Source: an uncultured Clostridiaceae bacterium (GTDB lineage: Bacteria; Bacillota; Clostridia; Clostridiales; Clostridiaceae). From it: a DNA stretch of 64,000 bases. Position 1 is the first letter of the stretch. Each line of letters opens with the position of its first letter. Shown piece by piece: positions 1-10,160 of the stretch. Made by a program: the position numbers and the translations under genes. The DNA is taken from assembly GCA_946405135.1 (NCBI GenBank), contig CAMJGD010000016.1, forward strand, positions 1 through 64,000, written 5' to 3'. The notes under the pieces were generated by a model. It was given only the letters and a program-made list of their open reading frames with translations, had not been told where the DNA came from and did no database searches.

Positions 1-271
1 AAGACTTTTTGCAAATGCCAACGAGCTAACGCTCATTGCTTAACTATAATATCATTTTTAATTAATAATAAATAGATAGTATTAGACTATTTTTCTTATA
101 TTTTAAGTGTATTTTTCATTATATCTTACTTTTTCTTTAATATACTTAAGATGATACACCTGGAAGAGTATATTTAACTTATAATGCAAAATTTTAAGTT
201 ACTTGTTGTTTATCATAGAATATAAGAGATTTAGCCTAATTTGAAATCAGATGTACTACACAGTATATTTT
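1..271. other. Window edge and glg operon 3' flank, no gene
   Basis: I see no supported gene here. Positions 19-38 hold a short inverted repeat (CAACGAGC, loop TAAC, GCTCATTG) that pairs fully, with one G-U, as minus-strand RNA. It may be a remnant of a palindromic repeat or the end of something outside the window. I could not find a clear terminator hairpin for the glycogen operon between its last stop codon and the window edge. Confidence 0.4.
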
Positions 272-1780
272 CTACTTTAATAAACTTTTATAAAGCTTTA
301 TGTATTTATATGCTGAATTATCCCATCTATTTTGGGCATTCATGGAGTTTTGAATTAATATTTCCCACAAAGTTTTATTACTATAAATATTTAATGCTCT
401 TTTTATGCTGTGTATCATATCTATGGCATCAAAATTTTTAAAGGTAAATCCATTTCCTTCTTTTGTATACTCATTAAATTCTTTTACTGTATCCTTAAGA
501 CCACCTGTACTTCTTACTATAGGAACTGCACCATATCTCATAGCTATCATTTGAGCCAATCCACAAGGTTCTAATTTCGATGGCATTAAAAACATATCTG
601 AAGCAGCATAAATCTTTTTTGAAAGTTTCGGATTAAAATTGATGTGAGCTGCTACCTTATTAGGATATTTTGAAGAATAATATTTGAACATATTCTCATA
701 ATCTATGCTCCCTGTTCCTGTGACTACAAGCTGCATATTCATAGACAGCATTTCTTCCACAGCATATTGAATTAAGTCTATACCTTTTTGTTCTGTGAGC
801 CTAGTTACCATTCCTATCATTGGGATGGATGCATCTTTTTTAAATCCAAGAGCTCTTTGCATTTCTAATTTGTTATGAAGCTTTAATAAAATATGATCTT
901 TATCATATTTGAAGAATATATCTTCATCCGTCTCTGGATTAAATACATCATAGTCGATGCCATTTAATATGCCTGAAAAATCTTTTTTACGTTTATTTAA
1001 TACTTTTTCTAGTCCATAACTAAACCAAGGATTAAGAAGTTCTTTAGCATAAGTTTCACTTACAGTAGTTATCTTATCTGCTAAAGACAATGCTCCTTTC
1101 ATAAAATTAACTCCATCATAATATTTTAAGCAATGTTCATTATAATACTTTTCTTCATCTACACCTAGCATCCATAATGCGTCTTTTCCAAAAGCGCCTT
1201 GATATATCATATTATGTATAGTAAACACAGTTTTTATACCTTGGTATCTTTTGTCTTTTCGGTAAAAAGCTTCTAGAAACAATACCGCAAGAGCACTATG
1301 CCAATCATTACAATGAATTATATCCGGCACAAAATCTCCCATGTATTTTATTCCTTCTAATATAGCTTTGCAAAAATAAATAAATCTTTCATTGTCATCT
1401 TCATAACCGTATATGTCTTTTCTGCCAAAGTAATAAGGATTCTCTATAAAATAGAAAGGTACATTTTCCCTTTCACAATACCAAAGTGAGCAATCTACAG
1501 TCCTCCAACCAATGTAAGTTTTGTAACTTGCTTTTTTCTTAAAACCTTTTCTCATTTTATTAGAAAATTTATATTTGGGAATTATAACTCTCACATCAAC
1601 CCCTTGCTCCCTTAACGCCTTAGGCAGGGCATAAGATACATCTCCTAAGCCGCCTGCTTTAGCAAAAGGATATGCTTCTGCAGAAACAAATAAAATTTTC
1701 ATAGGATTGTGGCAAGAAACCACCATCGCTTGTCTGGTGGAGGAACTGCTACTTGCCAATAAGCAACTCCAACTTGCCAT
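272..1780 (-). CDS. glgA: Glycogen synthase (ADP-glucose), distal copy with 26-residue N-terminal extension
   Basis: GT5 glycogen synthase that transfers glucose from ADP-glucose to the non-reducing end of glycogen in the cytoplasm. The conserved protein begins at MKILFVSAEAYPFAKAGGLGD (ATG at 1702), where K-x-G-G-L-G-D is the ADP-glucose binding loop. The C-terminal Rossmann lobe has the motif SKLEPCGLAQM. From 1702 it is 476 residues, exactly the length of the other GlgA at 8727-10157. The good SD (GAGGTG) lies before ATG 1780, which reads in frame through a palindromic element and adds 26 Ser-rich residues. I report the longer frame because it carries the SD, but the ancestral start is almost certainly 1702. 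Last gene of the operon. Confidence 0.93.
   Translation of the reverse strand: MASWSCLLASSSSSTRQAMVVSCHNPMKILFVSAEAYPFAKAGGLGDVSYALPKALREQGVDVRVIIPKYKFSNKMRKGFKKKASYKTYIGWRTVDCSLWYCERENVPFYFIENPYYFGRKDIYGYEDDNERFIYFCKAILEGIKYMGDFVPDIIHCNDWHSALAVLFLEAFYRKDKRYQGIKTVFTIHNMIYQGAFGKDALWMLGVDEEKYYNEHCLKYYDGVNFMKGALSLADKITTVSETYAKELLNPWFSYGLEKVLNKRKKDFSGILNGIDYDVFNPETDEDIFFKYDKDHILLKLHNKLEMQRALGFKKDASIPMIGMVTRLTEQKGIDLIQYAVEEMLSMNMQLVVTGTGSIDYENMFKYYSSKYPNKVAAHINFNPKLSKKIYAASDMFLMPSKLEPCGLAQMIAMRYGAVPIVRSTGGLKDTVKEFNEYTKEGNGFTFKNFDAIDMIHSIKRALNIYSNKTLWEILIQNSMNAQNRWDNSAYKYIKLYKSLLK
1703..1780 (-). repeat. Palindromic element inserted between SD and conserved glgA start
   Basis: On the plus strand TGGCAAG (1710-1716) pairs with CTTGCCA (1752-1758), and inside it CCACCA (1720-1725) pairs with TGGTGG (1735-1740). 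A second GGCAAGT copy lies at the 1773-1779 end. The 78 bases are a multiple of three with no stop in the glgA frame, so the gene stays open. Nested symmetry and the absence of the encoded residues from normal GlgA proteins suggest a small inserted repeat. Copy number elsewhere in the genome is unknown to me. Confidence 0.6.
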
Positions 1781-1814
1781 TTACACCTCACTTTCTTGTT
1801 GTACAATCTAATTA

Positions 1815-1867
1815 GTTAAAGTTCTGTTTTAAAATATGTTTGATTTTAAAACAGAACCTTAATTAAC
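1815..1867 (-). promoter_or_regulatory. Intercistronic hairpin between glgD and distal glgA
   Basis: A 14-bp perfect stem (GTTCTGTTTTAAAA, 1821-1834, with TTTTAAAACAGAAC, 1844-1857), extended by AGTTAA/TTAACT, fills the gap between glgD and the following glgA. No U-run follows it in the minus direction, so it looks more like an attenuator, processing or mRNA-stability element than a full terminator. It could set the last gene's expression apart from the rest of the operon. Confidence 0.55.
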
Positions 1868-2977
1868 TTACAAAGTCATTTCTTTTTCAACTACCAGCGG
1901 AATATCCTTATCTCCTTTAAGTTGTTTTTCTGCATCTATTTCAACATATTTGTCTGTTATTATATTAGAAAGACTTGAGTTTTCTCCAATTACACAGTTC
2001 TGTAGTATTATACAATCTCTAAGCACTGCCCCCTTACCTACATTAACCTTTCTAAAAATAATACTGTTTTCCACAGTACCTTCTATAAAGCATCCATTAC
2101 CGATAATAGAATTGCTTACATCAGAACTTTCCGTATATCGTGCAGGTACCTCATCATTGGTTTTAGTATATATAGGTCTTACTCCTGAAAATAGTTCTTT
2201 ATTTACCTTATGGTCAAGCAATTCCATGCTTGTGGAATAATAAGCCTTTAGTGAATTTATACATCTTAAAAACCCTTCAAATCTATAGGTTCCTACTTTA
2301 TATTTATCCAGCGAATTATATATAGCATTTTTCACCTTTCTATATTTACCTGTGCTAACACATTCCTTAATTATTTCTACAAATAAATCCTTTTTCATTA
2401 TATACATTTCCATACATATATTAGCTTCTTTTTTGCTGCCTATATTTTTTCCTACACTTAACAATCTGTCACACTCATTAATATTTAATGTTTCACAGCA
2501 TAAGAAATTTTCGTTAGCATCCTTAACCTTCTTATATATAACTGTTATATCATTACCCGATTGTTCATGATACTTTACAGCTTCTTTAAAATCAATATTG
2601 CATATCATATAGGAAGAAGATAAAATAACATTTTCCTGTCTACATTTATAAAGATATTCTAAGTTATTTGAGAAATTATATATATCATCATTATTAGGAT
2701 CTGTATTGGTAAAGTTAAACACCCTAAGTCCATTTATTTTTCTATTTAAATCCCATGGCCTGCCATTACTTAAGTGGTCCATAAGTGAACGTGATTTCAT
2801 TTTTGTAAATATGCCTATATTTTCTATGCCTGCATTAGTCATATTTGAAAGTATGAAATCTATTATTCTGTATCTGCCTGCTATTGGTATTGAAGCTAAA
2901 GGTCTATTTCTTGTAAGTTCTCTTATCTTATCTTCATTTTCATCTAAATTTATTATTCCCATGTAATTTTTTAACAT
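1868..2977 (-). CDS. glgD: Glucose-1-phosphate adenylyltransferase regulatory subunit GlgD
   Basis: GlgC paralogue of 369 residues that in Gram-positive bacteria forms a heterotetramer with GlgC and modulates it. It keeps the nucleotidyltransferase fold around IPIAGRYRIIDFILSNMTNAG and has C-terminal left-handed beta-helix hexapeptides (SNSIIGNGCFIEGTVENSII), but it lacks the AGGxGxRL pyrophosphorylase loop seen in the neighbouring GlgC. It is therefore probably non-catalytic, as known for the family. The start was placed at ATG 2977, which has a GGGAGG SD seven bases upstream; a longer frame to 3010 begins before the SD. It lies 43 bases after glgC in the operon. Confidence 0.92.
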   Translation of the reverse strand: MLKNYMGIINLDENEDKIRELTRNRPLASIPIAGRYRIIDFILSNMTNAGIENIGIFTKMKSRSLMDHLSNGRPWDLNRKINGLRVFNFTNTDPNNDDIYNFSNNLEYLYKCRQENVILSSSYMICNIDFKEAVKYHEQSGNDITVIYKKVKDANENFLCCETLNINECDRLLSVGKNIGSKKEANICMEMYIMKKDLFVEIIKECVSTGKYRKVKNAIYNSLDKYKVGTYRFEGFLRCINSLKAYYSTSMELLDHKVNKELFSGVRPIYTKTNDEVPARYTESSDVSNSIIGNGCFIEGTVENSIIFRKVNVGKGAVLRDCIILQNCVIGENSSLSNIITDKYVEIDAEKQLKGDKDIPLVVEKEMTL

Positions 2978-3020
2978 ATTGTTACCTCCCATCTTTGACA
3001 CTAGGCTCATTAGGATATTA

Positions 3021-4166
3021 TTATTTTATTATGGATCCTGCCTTTATATCCTCATTAGCTCCTACCACGGTTACCTTATTACCATCACCTATAATACTGT
3101 CTCTTCTTATAGTTACATTGGTGCCAATTATAGCTTTATTTATAATAACATTATCCCCAATTCTGGTGTCTGGCATTATTACAGAATCTACTATTTTTGC
3201 ATTTTTACCTATAGTAACTCCTGAAAACAATACAGAATGAAGCACTTCACCATATACTTCACAGCCATCTACTGCAAGAGTAGACTTAACTTTAGCATTA
3301 GATCCCACATATTGAGCTGGTTTAACATGATTTACAGAATATATTCTCCAATTTTGATCTTGCATATTAAGCTCATTATCTTCATTTAAAAGATCCATAT
3401 TAGCTTCCCATAAACTTTCAATTGTACCCACATCTTTCCAATAACCCTGGAAAGGATAAGCACATAATTTCATACCTGCATCCAGCATTTTAGGTATTAT
3501 GTTCTTTCCAAAATCATTGCTAGAGCTTTTATCTGCTTGATCTTCTTTTAAAAATTTCTTTAGAGTCTTCCAGTTGAATATATAAATTCCCATGGAAGCC
3601 TTAGTACTTTTTGGCTTCTTAGGCTTTTCTTCAAATTCATATATGGAAAGGTCTTCTCTAGTATTCATTATTCCAAATCTGCTGGCTTCTTCTAAAGTCA
3701 CATCTATTACTGCAATAGTAGCATCTGCCTTTTGCTCTTTATGATGCTTAAGCATATCCTCATAATCCATCTTATAAATGTGGTCTCCAGATAATATAAG
3801 TACATATTCTGGATCATAATTTTCTATGAATCCTAAATTTTGATAAATAGCATCTGCTGTTCCTTTATACCAATTTCCTCCGGATTCTTCCTGATAAGGA
3901 GGTAATATAAATACACCACCCTCTCTTCTGTCCAAATCCCAAGGGCTCCCAATACCTATATGAGAATTTAATTCAAAAGGCTTGTATTGTGTTAATACAC
4001 CCACAGTATATATACCTGAATTAGAACAATTACTTAATGCAAAATCGATTATTCTATACTTTCCTCCAAAGGGCACTGCTGGTTTAGCTAACTTTTTTGT
4101 TAAAATACCTAGCCTAGATCCCTGTCCTCCAGCTAATATCATTGCTACTATTTCTTTCTTTGGCAT
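3021..4166 (-). CDS. glgC: Glucose-1-phosphate adenylyltransferase, catalytic subunit
   Basis: Makes ADP-glucose from glucose-1-phosphate and ATP, the committed step of glycogen synthesis. The 381 residues show the N-terminal AGGQGSRL loop, the substrate segment [23 protein letters not shown] and [11 protein letters not shown]. The C-terminal third has hexapeptide repeats ([21 protein letters not shown]). An SD of GGGGGAAG precedes the ATG. It sits directly upstream of glgD, its usual partner, and downstream of the GH13 enzyme. Confidence 0.96.
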   Translation of the reverse strand: MPKKEIVAMILAGGQGSRLGILTKKLAKPAVPFGGKYRIIDFALSNCSNSGIYTVGVLTQYKPFELNSHIGIGSPWDLDRREGGVFILPPYQEESGGNWYKGTADAIYQNLGFIENYDPEYVLILSGDHIYKMDYEDMLKHHKEQKADATIAVIDVTLEEASRFGIMNTREDLSIYEFEEKPKKPKSTKASMGIYIFNWKTLKKFLKEDQADKSSSNDFGKNIIPKMLDAGMKLCAYPFQGYWKDVGTIESLWEANMDLLNEDNELNMQDQNWRIYSVNHVKPAQYVGSNAKVKSTLAVDGCEVYGEVLHSVLFSGVTIGKNAKIVDSVIMPDTRIGDNVIINKAIIGTNVTIRRDSIIGDGNKVTVVGANEDIKAGSIIK

Positions 4167-4294
4167 TTTACTTCCCCCTTTTTAATTTATTTCATAATTT
4201 ATCATTAAACGTTAGTTAGAATTTATACACAGCATTATCACAAAATACAAATTTTAAATTTCTGATTATATATATGATGAGGAAGATAGATATA

Positions 4295-6145
4295 TTAATA
4301 CACTTTTAATAGTATTTTTACATCTAAAGGGGCCAATTCTATGTTCATATTGCTATCTTGGCAATTGATTTCAGCATCATCCCTGCTTTCACTTAGTATA
4401 TCTAAATAAATTCCTCTATTATCTTCCATGTCTATATCTAAATTTATTTTATTTTCTACATTGGAATTTAATATTACAAAAGCACTTTTATCCATATAAC
4501 ATCTCTTATAGCAGAGTATATCTTCATTTAAATTTAAAAATCTTAAATCACCTTTCTTGAAAATCTCATACTCATTCCTTATAGAAGCTAATCTCTTATA
4601 TAACTTAAATATATCTCTATTCCCTTTTCCCCAGGGGTAAGGCTTCCTATTCTCAGGATCCTTTCCTCCTTTTAATCCTGCTTCATCTCCATAATAAATC
4701 ATGGGTACACCTGGCATAGTCATTTGAACCGCTAAAGCTAATTTTAAAAACTGCTCTTCTTTGTGTTCAAACATAGAAAGTATTCTTTCTGTATCATGAG
4801 TACCTAAAATATTTAAATTAGAGTAAAATGCTTCTTTAGGATAATTTTCATATAAACTCATTATTTTTTTACTAAAATCTAAAGAGTTCATTTCTCCCTT
4901 TAAAAATGAAATTAAGTAAGTCCTAAATGGATAATTAGTTACTGAATCTAATTCCTCTCCAAAAAGATATTTTCTTCGTTCTGAGTAACTTATCTTATTG
5001 GAAGCATCCTCCCAAACTTCACCTATAAGCACAGAATCCTTATTTATGCTCTTTATTTCTTTCTTTATATCATGAATAAATTCATCAGGAAGTTCATCGG
5101 CTACATCTAATCTCCAGCCAGACGCCCCCAGTTTCATCCACTTACGTATTACAGAATCCTTTCCTGTTATTATGAAGTTTTTATAACTTAAATTTAATTC
5201 ATCTACATTAGGCTGATTATCAAAACCCCACCAGCTTTCATACTTATCAGGATATTCCTGAAATCTGTACCAATCATAATAAGAGGATTCTTTAGATTGA
5301 TAAGCTCCCACACTATCATAATTATCATATTTATTAAAGTAGACGCTATCTGACCCAGTATGGCTGAATACTCCATCTAGGATTATCCTTATTCCTCTTT
5401 TATTTGCCTTAACACAAAGTTCCTGAAATTTCTTATCATCTCCAAACATAGGATCTATCTTTTTATAATCTCCAGTATCATATTTGTGGTTGCTGACAGA
5501 TTCAAATATGGGATTTAAATATATAACGGTCGCCCCTAAGGACTTTATGTAATCCAGCTTATTTATTATGCCCTGAAGATTTCCACCATAAAAATCCCAT
5601 CTTGCTATTTTCCCATCCTTATCCCTTATGTACATGGGGTCATCATACCAGCTTCCATAAATAAAGCTATTTTTCTTTGGATTTTGAACTATTCCCTGTG
5701 TATTCCCATTACAAAATCTATCCACAAATATCTGATATACTATTCCTTCTTTATACCAATCAGGGACTTTAAAATCTTTATATACAGTTATCTGATAGTA
5801 TTTAGGATTTTCAAAATAGAGTTTTCCCTCTCCTCCTGTAAGTTCTTCATTGTTGCCATAATATATTTTCTTTCCTTCACTATATATGGAAAAATAATAA
5901 TTTATTATTCCAGAGTAACTTGGATCAATGTTTAAATCCGTTTGGAAATACCCTATGTTAACCTTTTCATTTTTAGTCATTAAAATAGATCTGGTATCAC
6001 CGTTAATAAATATCAAATTTACTTCTGCTCTTTCCACTCCAGAAGTTTCTAATGCTAACTTTACACTTTGTCCTGACTTTACTGCTCCAAAAGGATTTCT
6101 AAAATCTTCTTCCCAGGAATGATGCTTTACAAATAATTCTGTCAT
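4295..6145 (-). CDS. GH13 alpha-glucan hydrolase (neopullulanase/cyclomaltodextrinase-like)
   Basis: 616-residue cytoplasmic GH13 enzyme with no signal peptide. An N-terminal Ig-like module of about 120 residues precedes the TIM barrel. All four GH13 regions are visible: DGVFSHTG, GWRLDVADE (nucleophile Asp), LIGEVWED (acid/base Glu) and NILGTHDTER. Within a glycogen operon it probably trims or debranches glucan for the phosphorylase next to it. Neopullulanase, cyclomaltodextrinase and amylase activities cannot be told apart by reading. SD GGGGGA precedes the ATG. Gaps to glgP and glgC are 81 and 128 bases. Confidence 0.88.
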   Translation of the reverse strand: MTELFVKHHSWEEDFRNPFGAVKSGQSVKLALETSGVERAEVNLIFINGDTRSILMTKNEKVNIGYFQTDLNIDPSYSGIINYYFSIYSEGKKIYYGNNEELTGGEGKLYFENPKYYQITVYKDFKVPDWYKEGIVYQIFVDRFCNGNTQGIVQNPKKNSFIYGSWYDDPMYIRDKDGKIARWDFYGGNLQGIINKLDYIKSLGATVIYLNPIFESVSNHKYDTGDYKKIDPMFGDDKKFQELCVKANKRGIRIILDGVFSHTGSDSVYFNKYDNYDSVGAYQSKESSYYDWYRFQEYPDKYESWWGFDNQPNVDELNLSYKNFIITGKDSVIRKWMKLGASGWRLDVADELPDEFIHDIKKEIKSINKDSVLIGEVWEDASNKISYSERRKYLFGEELDSVTNYPFRTYLISFLKGEMNSLDFSKKIMSLYENYPKEAFYSNLNILGTHDTERILSMFEHKEEQFLKLALAVQMTMPGVPMIYYGDEAGLKGGKDPENRKPYPWGKGNRDIFKLYKRLASIRNEYEIFKKGDLRFLNLNEDILCYKRCYMDKSAFVILNSNVENKINLDIDMEDNRGIYLDILSESRDDAEINCQDSNMNIELAPLDVKILLKVY

Positions 6146-6226
6146 TTAAATCCCCCTTATGGGACATAGTCTTATTTTAATTTTAGACCATATCCCTATT
6201 TTTTTCATCTATTCTGTTATTAATAA

Positions 6227-8662
6227 TCATAAATTTTTATAAAGATAACCTGAACCCCATATGCCTGTAGCATATTCCTGTATAGTTCTATCACTAGAAA
6301 ATATACCTGAATGGGCTATATTTATAGCAGACATTGCGTACCACCTGCTGCTATTTTTATAAAGTTCATCTGCCTTCTGTTGGGCTTTAATATAGGAATC
6401 AAAATCCTTTAGTACAAAGAATTCATCATTATAAGTTACAAGATTTTCATATATAGGCTTAAATTTTTCTTTATCCCAGAAATAAGAACCATTTATAAGA
6501 TCTTCTACCACGGTTTTTAATGCCGCATTATTATTCATGGTATTTACAGAAGAGTATCCGCCTTTTTCATAATAATCTAGTACTTCTCTCTCCGTTAATC
6601 CAAATATTATTATGTTGTCATCTCCAACTTCATCCCTTATCTCTACATTGGCTCCATCTAGGGTAGCTATGGTTACAGCTCCATTCATCATGAATTTCAT
6701 ATTACTTGTGCCAGAAGCTTCTTTTGTAGTAGTAGATATCTGTTCACTTAAGTCTGCTGCTGGAATAATAGATTCTGCAAGGGACACCCTGTAGTTTTCC
6801 ATAAATACAACTTTTATTTTCCCATTTACTCTTGAATCATTATTAATTTTTTCAGCTACAGCATTTATAAGTTCAATGGTTTTCTTTGCTAAATAATACC
6901 CCGGAGCAGCTTTCCCTGCAAATATAAAAGTTCTTGGCACAATATCTAAATCAGGGTTTTCTATAAGCTTATTGTAAAGGTCCATTATCCTTAAACAGTT
7001 AAGGGTCTGCCTTTTATAGGCATGAATCCTTTTAACCTGAACATCAAACATAGAATCTGGATCTACATCTATACCCTGAGTTTCTTTTATAAAATTTGAT
7101 AGTTTTATTTTATTTTCTCTTTTAATTGAAGCCAGCTTACTTTGTACATCGCTATTCCAAGCATATTTCTGAAAACTTTCCATATCTGTAGGATGTTTTA
7201 TCCAGCTGTCTCCTATGGTATCCTTCAAAAGATTTGTAAGCCCGGGGTTAGATTTCATGAGCCATCTTCTGTGAGTGATACCATTAGTCTTATTATTAAA
7301 CTTTCTAGGATAAAGGTAGTAAAAATTTGACATTTCCTGTTTTTTAAGAATTTCTGTATGAAGCTTCGCTACTCCATTTACACTGTGACTTCCAACTATA
7401 GCAAGATGTGCCATTTTTACGTAACCATCCCCTATTATAGCCATTTTGGATATCTTATCCCACTGTCCAATATATTTATTCCATAGTTCCTCACAAAATC
7501 TCTTATTTATCTCTTCTACTATCATATAAATTCTTGGAAGTAATTTTTTAAACATATCCACTGGCCATTTTTCAAGAGCTTCTGCCAGTATAGTATGATT
7601 GGTATAAGAAACAGTGTTGGTGGTTATTCTCCATGCCTCATCCCATCCAAGTCCTTCTTCATCCATTAATATTCTCATAAGTTCCGGTATGGCTAGGGTA
7701 GGGTGAGTATCATTTATATGAATAGCTATTTTTTCATCTAATTCATTTATATTTCCCCCATGGGTTTTAAAGTGTTTAATTATGCTCTGAATTCCTGCTG
7801 AAACAAAGAAATATTGCTGCTTTAATCTTAACTTTTTGCCTTCATAAAAACTATCATCAGGATATAATACTTGAGATATAGCCTCTACAGAATTTTTATA
7901 TTCTATAGCTTTAAGATAGTCTCCTCTGCTAAAGGAAGATAAATCAAATTCATCATAAAAAGGTTCTGCACTCCACAGCCTTAATGTATTTACTGTGCTA
8001 TTTTCAAAGCCTGCTACAGGTATGTCATAGGGTACTGCTAGTACAGGCTCATAATTTATATGAGTAAATTTAAGTTTACCCTCCTCATAATCTACTTTTA
8101 TATCTCCTCCAAACTTAACTATCTGTGCCTTATCAGCCTTTCTTATTTCCCATACATTTCCATTTCTAAGCCAGTTATCTGGTACTTCCACCTGAGAACC
8201 ATTTATTATCTTCTGCTCAAAAAAACCATATTTATATCTTATGCCGCATCCATTACCTGGTATATTTAAAGATGCCATAGAATCTAAAAAACATGCTGCT
8301 AATCTTCCAAGCCCTCCATTACCTAATCCTTGATCCTGCTCAAGTTCTTCCAGCCCTTCTAAATCTATATGAAGATCTTTAAGGGCTTCTTTGCAAACAT
8401 CTCTTATGCCTAAGTTAAGTAAAGTATTTCCAAGAAGCCTTCCTAACAAAAATTCCATAGAAAAATAGTAAACCTGCTTTTCTCCTGTAATATTGTATCG
8501 TTTAGTGGTATCTATCCACATTTTAACTACATAATCTCTTATCAAGCTGCCTAAGGCTTCATATTTGTTGTAATCCGTTCCTTCCTCTAAATCTTTGCCA
8601 TGAAGCTCTATAAACTTTTCTTCATAGTCTTTTTTGAAAGTATCTTTATCTATTTTTAGCAT
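6227..8662 (-). CDS. glgP: Glycogen/starch/alpha-glucan phosphorylase
   Basis: GT35 phosphorylase of 811 residues, the normal family length, releasing glucose-1-phosphate from alpha-1,4-glucan with inorganic phosphate. The pyridoxal phosphate site is in KEASGTSNMKFMMNGA, whose Lys in NMK binds the cofactor. Other family segments are YFSMEFLLGRLLGN, DQGLGNGGLGRLAACF and HINDTHPTLAIPELMR. An SD of GGAGG lies before the ATG. Placing breakdown and synthesis genes in one operon implies joint expression with control at enzyme level. Confidence 0.97.
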   Translation of the reverse strand: MLKIDKDTFKKDYEEKFIELHGKDLEEGTDYNKYEALGSLIRDYVVKMWIDTTKRYNITGEKQVYYFSMEFLLGRLLGNTLLNLGIRDVCKEALKDLHIDLEGLEELEQDQGLGNGGLGRLAACFLDSMASLNIPGNGCGIRYKYGFFEQKIINGSQVEVPDNWLRNGNVWEIRKADKAQIVKFGGDIKVDYEEGKLKFTHINYEPVLAVPYDIPVAGFENSTVNTLRLWSAEPFYDEFDLSSFSRGDYLKAIEYKNSVEAISQVLYPDDSFYEGKKLRLKQQYFFVSAGIQSIIKHFKTHGGNINELDEKIAIHINDTHPTLAIPELMRILMDEEGLGWDEAWRITTNTVSYTNHTILAEALEKWPVDMFKKLLPRIYMIVEEINKRFCEELWNKYIGQWDKISKMAIIGDGYVKMAHLAIVGSHSVNGVAKLHTEILKKQEMSNFYYLYPRKFNNKTNGITHRRWLMKSNPGLTNLLKDTIGDSWIKHPTDMESFQKYAWNSDVQSKLASIKRENKIKLSNFIKETQGIDVDPDSMFDVQVKRIHAYKRQTLNCLRIMDLYNKLIENPDLDIVPRTFIFAGKAAPGYYLAKKTIELINAVAEKINNDSRVNGKIKVVFMENYRVSLAESIIPAADLSEQISTTTKEASGTSNMKFMMNGAVTIATLDGANVEIRDEVGDDNIIIFGLTEREVLDYYEKGGYSSVNTMNNNAALKTVVEDLINGSYFWDKEKFKPIYENLVTYNDEFFVLKDFDSYIKAQQKADELYKNSSRWYAMSAINIAHSGIFSSDRTIQEYATGIWGSGYLYKNL

Positions 8663-8726
8663 ATTTATTAGCCTCCATTATTAATTCAAAGAATAGCATC
8701 GAAAAACTAAGTCTCTTATAAAAATT

Positions 8727-10157
8727 TTATTTTAAAATGCTTTCATATAGCTCTTTGTAACTTTTAGCGGATTTTTCCCAGCTATTATCCGAACTCATAG
8801 CCTGCTTAACTATATTGTTCCATATGGACTTATCTTTATAACACTCTAGCGCCATCTCTACCACATGAAGTAAATCATCGCCATTAAAGTAAGTAAAGCT
8901 GAATCCATTACCATCCTTTGTGAATTTGTTATAAGGTTTTATAGTATCTTTTAAACCTCCTGTTTCTCTGACAATAGGCAGACTTCCATATCTTAATGCT
9001 ATAAGCTGACCTAATCCACAGGGTTCAAATAAAGATGGCATTAAAAACATATCTGAAGCCGCATATATTCTATGAGCTAATGCATCATCAAAACATATAT
9101 TGGCTGAAACCTTGTCCGGATAAACAGATTGCATGTATTTAAAATGTTCTTCGAATTCATAATCCCCTGTACCCAATATCACTAACTGAACATCATTTTT
9201 TAATAAATTTTCAGATATATATTTTACGAGATCCATGCCTTTTTGCTTTGTAAGCCTAGAAACAATTCCAATCATAGGTATATCTTTATCCACCTTAAAT
9301 CCAAGCTGTTCTTGAAGCCTTATCTTATTTATAGCTTTATTTTTTATATTAGTAATATTGAAATTTTTATATATCATAGGATCTGTGTCTGGATCATATA
9401 AGTTATAATCTATACCATTTACTATGCCTGATAGATATTCATTTCTGCTTCTTAAAAGCCCATCTAAATTTTCTCCATATTCAGGAGTTTGAATCTCTTT
9501 AGCATAAGAATTGCTTACAGTGGTTATCTTATCTGCATAGTTTATTCCACCCTTCATAAAGCTAGCTGCTCCATAAAGTTCCACACTTCCATTTCTATAT
9601 ATTTCATCATCCAAACCAAATACTTCTCCTAATATATTAGGATCATAATTTCCTTGAAATAGAAGATTGTGTATACTAAATATAGTTTTTATACCGCTGT
9701 AAAAGCTGTCATATTGATACTGCAATTTGTATAATACAGGTATCATTCCGGTCTGCCAGTCATTACAATGTATAATTTCAGGCTTCCAATCTATTTCCTT
9801 AAGCATCATAAGTACTGCTCTGTCATAGAAAGCAAATCTTTCTCCATCATCATAATATCCATAAAGTCCATCTCTTAAAAAGTAATACTCATTATCTATA
9901 AGGTAATAAGTTACTCCATCTATTACTCCTTCAAAAACTCCACAGTACTGATTTCTCCAGCCTACAGGCACAGTAAAACATTTTACAAAATTAAGTTTTT
10001 CTTTTAGGTTATACTTTATATTTTTATATTTAGGAATAACAACTCTTGCATCTATTCCCACTTTATTTAAATATTTTGGGAGGGCACATGCTACGTCTGC
10101 TAATCCTCCTGTCTTTATAAAAGGATCTGACTCTGAAGCTACAAATAATACTTTCAC
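8727..10157 (-). CDS. glgA: Glycogen synthase (ADP-glucose), proximal copy
   Basis: GT5 glycogen synthase of 476 residues. The N-terminal lobe begins at residue 1 with the [16 protein letters not shown] loop. The C-terminal lobe has [12 protein letters not shown] and [11 protein letters not shown], with the conserved acceptor-site Glu. It is closely related to the second copy at the operon end. The start is GTG. Its SD (AAAGGAGG) lies inside the last codons of glgB and only three bases separate the two genes, so translation is probably coupled. Confidence 0.96.
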   Translation of the reverse strand: MKVLFVASESDPFIKTGGLADVACALPKYLNKVGIDARVVIPKYKNIKYNLKEKLNFVKCFTVPVGWRNQYCGVFEGVIDGVTYYLIDNEYYFLRDGLYGYYDDGERFAFYDRAVLMMLKEIDWKPEIIHCNDWQTGMIPVLYKLQYQYDSFYSGIKTIFSIHNLLFQGNYDPNILGEVFGLDDEIYRNGSVELYGAASFMKGGINYADKITTVSNSYAKEIQTPEYGENLDGLLRSRNEYLSGIVNGIDYNLYDPDTDPMIYKNFNITNIKNKAINKIRLQEQLGFKVDKDIPMIGIVSRLTKQKGMDLVKYISENLLKNDVQLVILGTGDYEFEEHFKYMQSVYPDKVSANICFDDALAHRIYAASDMFLMPSLFEPCGLGQLIALRYGSLPIVRETGGLKDTIKPYNKFTKDGNGFSFTYFNGDDLLHVVEMALECYKDKSIWNNIVKQAMSSDNSWEKSAKSYKELYESILK

Positions 10158-10160
10158 AGA

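Noticed and set aside
1..36. Minus-strand frame MSVSSLAFAKSL running off the left edge
   Set aside because: It has no ribosome binding site and lies within a small inverted repeat, so it is more likely repeat sequence than a gene start.
241..441. Plus-strand 66-codon frame
   Set aside because: It is antisense to the end of glgA with AT-rich, low-complexity translation and no SD; a shadow frame.
2979..3240. Two plus-strand frames of 81 codons
   Set aside because: They lie antisense to glgC and the glgC-glgD junction, with no SD. The C-terminal hexapeptide repeats of GlgC explain their openness.
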